DNA from: Chrysochromulina parva
Lineage: Eukaryota; Haptophyta; Prymnesiales; Chrysochromulinaceae
Assembly: GCA_002887195.1 (NCBI GenBank)
Contig: PJAB01000749.1
Coordinates: 1 to 21,312, forward strand
Direction of reading: 5' to 3'
Length of the DNA: 21,312 bases
Shown: piece by piece, positions 16,081 through 21,312 of the stretch
Position numbering within the stretch: position 1 is the first letter of the stretch
Layout: each line of letters opens with the position of its first letter
The notes under the pieces: generated by a model
Databases searched by the model: none
The model's input: only the letters and a program-made list of their open reading frames with translations
What the model was told of the DNA's origin: nothing
Made by a program: the position numbers and the translations under genes

Positions 16081-17041
16081 ATGCTCGCAGAACCCCCGCT
16101 CGAGTCCCTTATCGAGTCCCCGCCGACGCGGAGGCCGACGCTCAAGAAGCAGCCGACCCCGAGCATGCTCTACAAGAAGGTTAGGCTGCCGGGAGACGTA
16201 ATCACCGCGCCTGAGAACTCCGTCCAATCCACTGGCAACCAAGACAAAGACGACATCGGCGAGGGACTGACCGGGAACATGAAGCGCAAGGCGTACGTGC
16301 TCAGCGCGTGGGACAAGATGCCCGCGGCGCCGACGTCGATGGCGCAATCGGGGGATCAAAAACTGGTAGATGCGAAGCTCATCGTCGACCTGCTCACCGC
16401 TCACAACGGCAAGCAACTGGAAGAATATTTGCAGTGGGCGAAGGAGACCGCGGCCGAACGGGAAGACGGCACGATCAAGATGGACATGTGGGTGCTCGGC
16501 GTGTTCAAGGTGGAGCGTGAGACGCGAGACGAGCAGCTGAGAGTGATTGCGGCTGAGTGGAGGGACATCCTGACGCGCCAGCGTCGCACCGCTCAGCTGA
16601 CCGGTACATTTCGAAAGATGGATGCAGACTGTTCCGGCGCCGTCGATCTTGGCGAGTTCCGACATCTGGCCGAGGGCACCGAGGACAATGTGGTGCTGCC
16701 GGGCATCTTTGCATTGCTGGACCAGCAGGGCAATTCCGATGGCAAGGTAGACCTAAATGAGTGGGTTCAGGGCATGCTCAACTTTGGGGCCGATCTGAGC
16801 GACGCCGAGTTTGAGGCGGAGACTGCTAAATGGCACCGGCTGCTCACCAAAAACCAGCGCAGCCTGTGGTACAGACTCTTCAAGCGGGGGCATGCTAATG
16901 AGTTTGTGATGACGATGCGCGGTTTGGGCGCGACGCACCTGATGCTCGTGAGCCAAGCCAATGATAAGGACTGCAAGAGGGTCAAGCTCACTGACAATCC
17001 CGCCGCCGCCGCTGCCGCCGAAGAGCGGCTCCGTGCTGAAA

Positions 17042-17083
<42 letters not shown>

Positions 17084-18000
17084 ATCCCTCCCTTGCCGCT
17101 GCGATGAATGTGGGCCCTGCTCTCAGCGCGACGGGCGAAGCTCAATGTGCGGGCGCCAAGAATGCCTTCTTTGACAAGCTGCCCGTGCGCAAGAATTGCT
17201 TCCTCAGCTCGCCGTCGCTCGCCGCACGCCAGACGATCATCCACATGGCCGTGCTCGAAGACTTGACGGATCCGAACCTGGTCTGCGGCGCGGCCGATCA
17301 CCCGGAGATTATTCCCGTCGAGAAGCTCCGTGCTGCCGGCGTCGAGCCCGTCTGCGATGGACTCGTCTTTAAGAAAGATGGGCGAGGTCCTCTGCGTGAG
17401 TACCTTAACATGGAAGGTGGCGAAGACGCCTTTGGGAGGTATGCAGAGAGGGCGTGCGGCGCTCTGATGGAGGCGGTTCGCTCCGAGCAGAAGGCCAAGG
17501 GAGGCTCGGAGACACGCGCCGAAACGCGACCGCTCTCAGCGCGCGTACGGCCGCAGTCGGCGGCGCGGTCTGTCGCGCGGATGGCCACGCACGGTGCACG
17601 CAGCCTCATGTCGGTCACTCAGATGGCCAGCTTCAACAGCCGCGTGCGCGGCCCTCCACGCGTCATGCCGCCGCCTCTCTCCCCTCGCGCCGCCGCCGGT
17701 TTAGTAGAAGGCAACGGCGCAGTGGCGTACCCTCAGGGCCCCTTCCCGCCCGTCTCGCCACGTGGTATGGCGGCCCCACGGCTGCTCCTCACTCCGCGAG
17801 GAGGCCAATACGTCGCGATCTTTGGCGAGCGAGTGTATGTGAACGCGATCGCGCACGCCCTTGGCTGTGCTGCGGGCGCACCGCCTGAAGTGCTCGATGC
17901 CATGCTCAACATCGACCTGGCCGAGGCTGAGGCGATCTTAGTCCCCTTGTACGGCGGCGTGCACGGCTCAGCCATCCAACACCTGCGGCGGCCTCCGTGA
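16081..18000 (+). CDS. EF-hand protein, otherwise unknown
   Basis: 639 residues from ATG 16081. The frame is open upstream to 15733, but that part overlaps the SPOUT gene in another frame and crosses a less GC-rich gap, so the later ATG is chosen. The first EF-hand is canonical (D181-A-D-C-S-G-A-V-D-L-G-E192). The second (216-227, QGNSDGKVDLNE) keeps D5, G6 and E12 but has Gln at position 1, or carries a two-residue insertion. Upstream is a helical region with a long charged helix. After the hands come a poly-Ala helix (about 321-334), a globular block (about 360-475) that I do not recognise, and a basic tail with RPLSARVRPQSAAR. Such RP-x-SA motifs are frequent in ciliary proteins; this is only a hint. 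A Ca2+-responsive structural or signalling role is inferred. Confidence 0.75.
17041..17083 (+). repeat. GCC trinucleotide run coding poly-alanine
   Basis: About 14 consecutive GCC codons in the EF-hand gene, preceded by a shorter GCCGCC cluster near 17000. They encode a long Ala helix. Confidence 0.9.
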
Positions 18001-18888
18001 TCTCCCGCGTGATCTCCTCATCTTATACACGCGGCGAGCGCACTCAGGGTCCGCTCAGGTGGGCGCCATGATGGGCGCCTCCACGCGGAACCTGTGTGGC
18101 TATCTTGCGTGTGAGCCTTAAGCTGTTTGTGCATGTTTGCGTCGCTGTTCAACCAAGATGTGGATCGGTGGGCCGATGCCCCGATGAGCGATGTGGGTGC
18201 GATTCCATCCATGTCTGACTTGTGTGAATAGGGTGTCCGTGTGTTCGACGTCTTTCGTGCGCGTGCGGGGGCCATCCTGTAAACGTGAAGATATCGCGAC
18301 ATGCCCACGACGGCGCCCTTCCGTATAAGAATTATACGGCACATCCGACATCGGCTCTGAGTATCATGTATACGCAGATCGTAGTACTGTAGTACGACCC
18401 TGAACGCTAACTGGACCCTGAACTGGACGCTTGACCCCTGTGGCTGTGGGGTGTGCGGTGGCTCAGACACACACACACACAGGGTCAACGTGACCGTCAG
18501 CGTCACACAGCCGGAGACAACAGCCGAGCCGGTCACACAGCGCGCGCTGCACCTCGCACGAGCACCAGCATAGAGGCACACAGGCAGATCGTTCGGCGCT
18601 ATTTCCCGTCCACTTCTGTGAGGTGTGGTCCTGACGCGCGACGGTGACGCAGCCTCCACCCCCCACGAACATGCACGTCGAACAGTCAGCCCATACACCG
18701 GGTACGCCCATCTACGACTTCCCTCTTCCCTCAACTCACCACATGCAAGCAACACGAGCAGAAAGGCTGCAGAAGAGCGGGGCCTCGAGGACCGATTGGT
18801 GCCCGCCACAGGCTTAATGTACCCACACATGCGCTCTTTTGTGCGCGGTTCGCGCGTGTGCTCAGCGCCTTCTCAGCACGCCGCCGTC
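18001..18888. other. convergent intergenic region, no convincing gene
   Basis: 888 bases between the 3' ends of the EF-hand gene (+) and the next gene (-). A minus-strand frame of 270 codons covers most of it. Its composition is erratic, it has no domain, and it reads the CA repeat as TLCVCV, so I treat it as a chance frame. The region holds a short (CA)n run (about 18468-18481) and a small self-complementary motif GTAGTACTGTAGTAC near 18381. Both 3' UTRs should lie here. Confidence 0.5.
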
Positions 18889-20835
18889 TCAGCACCAGGG
18901 CTCTGGAAGCTGCGAGGGAGTCCATTCGGGGCGCTCGAGCCGGATGTAACTCCCCTCAACGACGACGCGCATGCGAGGATCGCGTGCTGGCAGCCCCGTC
19001 TTCATGTTCCGGTCGGTGAGCAGGTTCTCGGGCATCAGGTGCTCAGGGGCTCGGTCGGGAGCGCGGTACGTGCGCCCAATCGGCTTCTTCCACTTCGGAC
19101 GCGAGACCCACGCTGGGTTAAGGTCAGCATGGTCCTGCCGCATATCCTGTGCCTTGGAGGACGTTTGCGTGTTCCAGCTGCGCTCGATGCGCTCGGCTTC
19201 GAACCGCGAGTGTCCAGTCGGAAGGATGAGCCCGGGGGATGATGCGGGCAGCATCTTGTCATTCGCGGTGCACCTCAGGTGCGAGTAGGGACCCGCTGGC
19301 GCGCACGCTGGGGAAGGCTGGGGGATGGCAGGTGCCATCCCTTCGAAGCTGCTGGGCATTAAGGGCATGAGGCCGGCAGCGATCAAGACAGCGCGCGCTC
19401 TCACTTCCACACTCGTGGGCGGCAGCGGCACAGAGCTCATCTGGTCGTGATTGCGCGGATGTGCCTGAACCTGACTCGGGGGGGACCAGGTCGAGGCGAT
19501 GCTGTCCCGGCTGTTCCGGCGAGAGTGCGTGGGGACCTCATCATCTTCTGCGCCTGCTAATGGTGCAACCGCTGACTGAACGAAGTCGAGAGCATGTCGG
19601 CTTGTGGTGCTCGTGGCCACACTGGCGACGCTTTCCTTGCTAAGCTTGCGAGAGCGCGTGTATGGCAGCGTGGGGGCGTCTCCGGGCGCGGACGCCGCAG
19701 CCGAGGCAGGCGTGTTTGACATTGCTCCGGCGGGCGTTGATGTTGCTGCGGCTGCCTTCGTCGTCACCGCCGTCAACGTCACCGCCGTCAACGTTGCCAG
19801 TGCCCCCGGCGCTGGTGACGCGCTGTGATCGACGAGAGCCTTCTGAGGCGCAGATGCAGGGCGATGACGAGCGCGCGCGCCGCCTCGCGCGGCGAGTACG
19901 CGCCGCGCGGTGCTACCAGAATCGATGGCCGACCGATCCTCCATGCTGTCGTGATAAGCGTCATGATAGCCAAGGATCGCAGCACCCTCGGAGCCTCCGC
20001 CGCTGATCTGTGCGTGAGCCGCGCCACCAAAGTTGAGACGATCATGCTCCTCGCGCGCGGCAATCGCCTCCGGCTTCTCGAGGGAGGAAGGGCCAAAGGA
20101 CATGCCGCGGTGCGTTTGGGAGTGGGTGAGCTTCCGTGGCGCGTATGGTAGTGGCGCCTCCTTCTCACGAAACCTGTTGAACGACTTGATCGCACCCGCG
20201 AAGGCATCGCGGACCGAATCGATCACCCCACGGGCCGAATCGAGCACGTTTGGAACCGCGCCGGATCGCCCGTTGATCGCCTGGGCTTCAGCAGAGCGAT
20301 CTGCAGCAACGCTCGAAGCGGGCGCCGAGCATGAGCCCAGGTCTAAGCCCTGGTCCTGTTCCTGCAGCTGAACATTCTTGCTCATTCCGTCGGTGGTTGC
20401 ACTGGCCCCGGGCTTATTCATGCGCACTTGCCTAACGTTGCGATCCTCCAGCTGCCGCTCCCTCTCACGATGCTGCTCGATACGCACGGCGAGCCGACGT
20501 GCGATTGCAAGGCGCTCGTCCTCTTCCTTCTTGAGCTCGAGATATGACATAGACTGCTCCTGTGTTTGCTTTCCTGGTGGGAGGCCCGCTTGCAGGCTTG
20601 CCTGCCAGCGCGCCTCCTTGGCCGCCTTGCGCGCCTTGTGCCGCGAGCGTGAAACCTCCTGGTCCACAGTGTGCCACATGTTGTGGGCTTCGCTCATGCC
20701 GGTAGCGTGCGCCTTGCCGGCGCTTTCGGATACGGCGAACATGGCGCAAGTGCGAGGCTGCGTCGCCCGCTTCTCGAGATAACGCTGCACGAAGTCGGCG
20801 TCTCGATATTGCGACTCGGTCGAAAGGGTGCTCAT
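18889..20835 (-). CDS. long, largely disordered protein with coiled coil, unknown family
   Basis: 648 residues from ATG 20835 (MSTLSTESQYRDADFVQRYL). The continuous frame, with conserved-looking N- and C-terminal blocks, supports a real gene. Residues about 80-140 form a highly charged coiled coil (ELKKEEDERLAIARRLAVRI). The middle is Ala/Ser/Thr/Pro-rich and includes HRPASAPQKA, a pattern common in ciliary proteins, and basophilic kinase-like sites RKLSKES and RRNSRDS. The last 110 or so residues are more ordered (NPAWVSRPKWKKPIGRTYRAP, RDPRMRVVVEGSYIRLERPEW). No membrane segment or signal. It converges on the EF-hand gene. A cytoskeletal or axonemal role is possible but unproven. Confidence 0.72.
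   Translation of the reverse strand: MSTLSTESQYRDADFVQRYLEKRATQPRTCAMFAVSESAGKAHATGMSEAHNMWHTVDQEVSRSRHKARKAAKEARWQASLQAGLPPGKQTQEQSMSYLELKKEEDERLAIARRLAVRIEQHRERERQLEDRNVRQVRMNKPGASATTDGMSKNVQLQEQDQGLDLGSCSAPASSVAADRSAEAQAINGRSGAVPNVLDSARGVIDSVRDAFAGAIKSFNRFREKEAPLPYAPRKLTHSQTHRGMSFGPSSLEKPEAIAAREEHDRLNFGGAAHAQISGGGSEGAAILGYHDAYHDSMEDRSAIDSGSTARRVLAARGGARARHRPASAPQKALVDHSASPAPGALATLTAVTLTAVTTKAAAATSTPAGAMSNTPASAAASAPGDAPTLPYTRSRKLSKESVASVATSTTSRHALDFVQSAVAPLAGAEDDEVPTHSRRNSRDSIASTWSPPSQVQAHPRNHDQMSSVPLPPTSVEVRARAVLIAAGLMPLMPSSFEGMAPAIPQPSPACAPAGPYSHLRCTANDKMLPASSPGLILPTGHSRFEAERIERSWNTQTSSKAQDMRQDHADLNPAWVSRPKWKKPIGRTYRAPDRAPEHLMPENLLTDRNMKTGLPARDPRMRVVVEGSYIRLERPEWTPSQLPEPWC
19765..19794. 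repeat. 15-bp tandem duplication
   Basis: CACCGCCGTCAACGT occurs twice in perfect tandem within the minus-strand gene, encoding the duplicated peptide LTAVTLTAVT. Confidence 0.92.
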
Positions 20836-21312
20836 CTGCTCGGATGGGCTCCGATGGACGGTCCGTCTTCGCTGAGTGTTTTGGGCCTTCGTGCCCTCTG
20901 GCCGGTCAATTTAATTGCATGCGGTGCGAGTGCAATCGAATGCCGCGACTTTGATTTTATAACAAAGTGTGCCCAAGGTGAGGATTTTATGATAAAATCA
21001 TTAATTGAGAAAAAACCACGACATGCCACGAGTCTGTGCTCGAGTTCGTTCTCAAAAACTGAAAAGCAATAAATCAAGTGCGCGGGTCCCAGGGTCGTGG
21101 AGTGGTTAAAGCGGGTCGACACCAGTGCACGGCTCTCAAAAAGGAGAGGTGTGCCTTGACTTGACTTGACTTGTTTCGACTGGTCTTGCGAAGTTAAGGT
21201 AGTCCGCTCATGGTGTACATGGGGCAAAAACTGATCTCCAAAAGTACTGAAGGGATTTGAACGAAACTCAAGCCAGAGGTGTCCCACGCACTCCCATTGA
21301 GTTCTAGCTCAA
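20836..21312. promoter_or_regulatory. upstream region of the minus-strand gene, AT-richer, with a palindrome
   Basis: 477 bases with no convincing gene. The stretch 20910-21075 is markedly AT-richer than the rest of the window. It contains a perfect inverted repeat GATTTTAT-G-ATAAAATC (20983-20999) with a further direct copy of GATTTTAT near 20953. A TTGAC pentamer repeat lies near 21155-21173. It should hold the promoter of the gene starting at 20835. Confidence 0.4.

Noticed and set aside
18018..18830. 270-codon minus-strand frame in the gap between the two right-hand genes
   Set aside because: Erratic composition, translates a CA microsatellite, has no domain or targeting logic, and overlaps the expected 3' UTRs of both neighbours.
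21085..21185. tRNA-like segment (GTCGTGGAGTGGTTAAAGC followed by GTTTCGACTGG)
   Set aside because: Resembles A- and B-box sequences, but I could find no matching acceptor or T-stem pairing.
21240..21312. minus-strand tRNA-like T-loop (CGTTCAAATCC)
   Set aside because: The bases flanking the loop do not pair as a T-stem, and no acceptor stem is visible.

Overview
This is a GC-rich stretch of a eukaryotic nuclear genome, most likely a flagellated unicellular alga or similar protist; a haptophyte would fit, but that is a low-confidence inference. The evidence is a spliced p24 cargo-receptor gene with two introns of about 108 nt (GT...AG), a DNA polymerase iota-like gene, a GON4L-like SANT protein, EF-hands, Kozak-like starts without ribosome binding sites, and long GC-driven shadow frames. 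Apart from the p24 gene, and perhaps the 5' leader of the small tail-anchored gene, the coding regions are intronless. No rRNA, tRNA, CRISPR array, transposon or virus was recognised.

Layout. 1-118 (-): 5' end of an unidentified gene that runs off the window. 312-1180 (+): p24/TMED (p24-beta-like) in three exons. 1696-2022 (+): small tail-anchored protein behind a probable leader intron. 2602-3393 (-): divergent cyclophilin. 3842-6475 (-): Y-family DNA polymerase, iota-like core, with a C-terminal UBZ-like zinc finger. 6703-7641 (+): FkbM-type methyltransferase. 8074-9072 (+): protein with two H-x-T motifs (2H phosphoesterase) and a helical TPR-like tail. 9370-12258 (+): GON4L-like chromatin protein. 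12431-13702 (+): PC-esterase/TBL-like SGNH enzyme. 13974-15932 (+): coiled-coil/Tudor-like/CCHC/SPOUT/RG-rich protein whose catalytic domain resembles TrmY, the archaeal tRNA pseudouridine-54 N1-methyltransferase. 16081-18000 (+): EF-hand protein. 18889-20835 (-): long low-complexity protein with a coiled coil.

The genes do not form an operon. They cover ordinary eukaryotic functions: secretory traffic (p24, the tail-anchored protein), glycan or small-molecule modification (FkbM, PC-esterase), translesion synthesis (polymerase), chromatin (GON4L), RNA modification or repair (TrmY-like, 2H), and possibly the cilium (the two large proteins at the right end). Two gene pairs are head-to-head with gaps of about 0.2 kb, which suggests shared promoters.

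The most notable object is the TrmY-like SPOUT domain embedded in a eukaryotic multidomain RNA-binding protein. Next come the 2H phosphoesterase with a helical tail, the polymerase that joins an iota-type core to a UBZ4-like finger, and a cyclophilin that has lost most of its catalytic residues.
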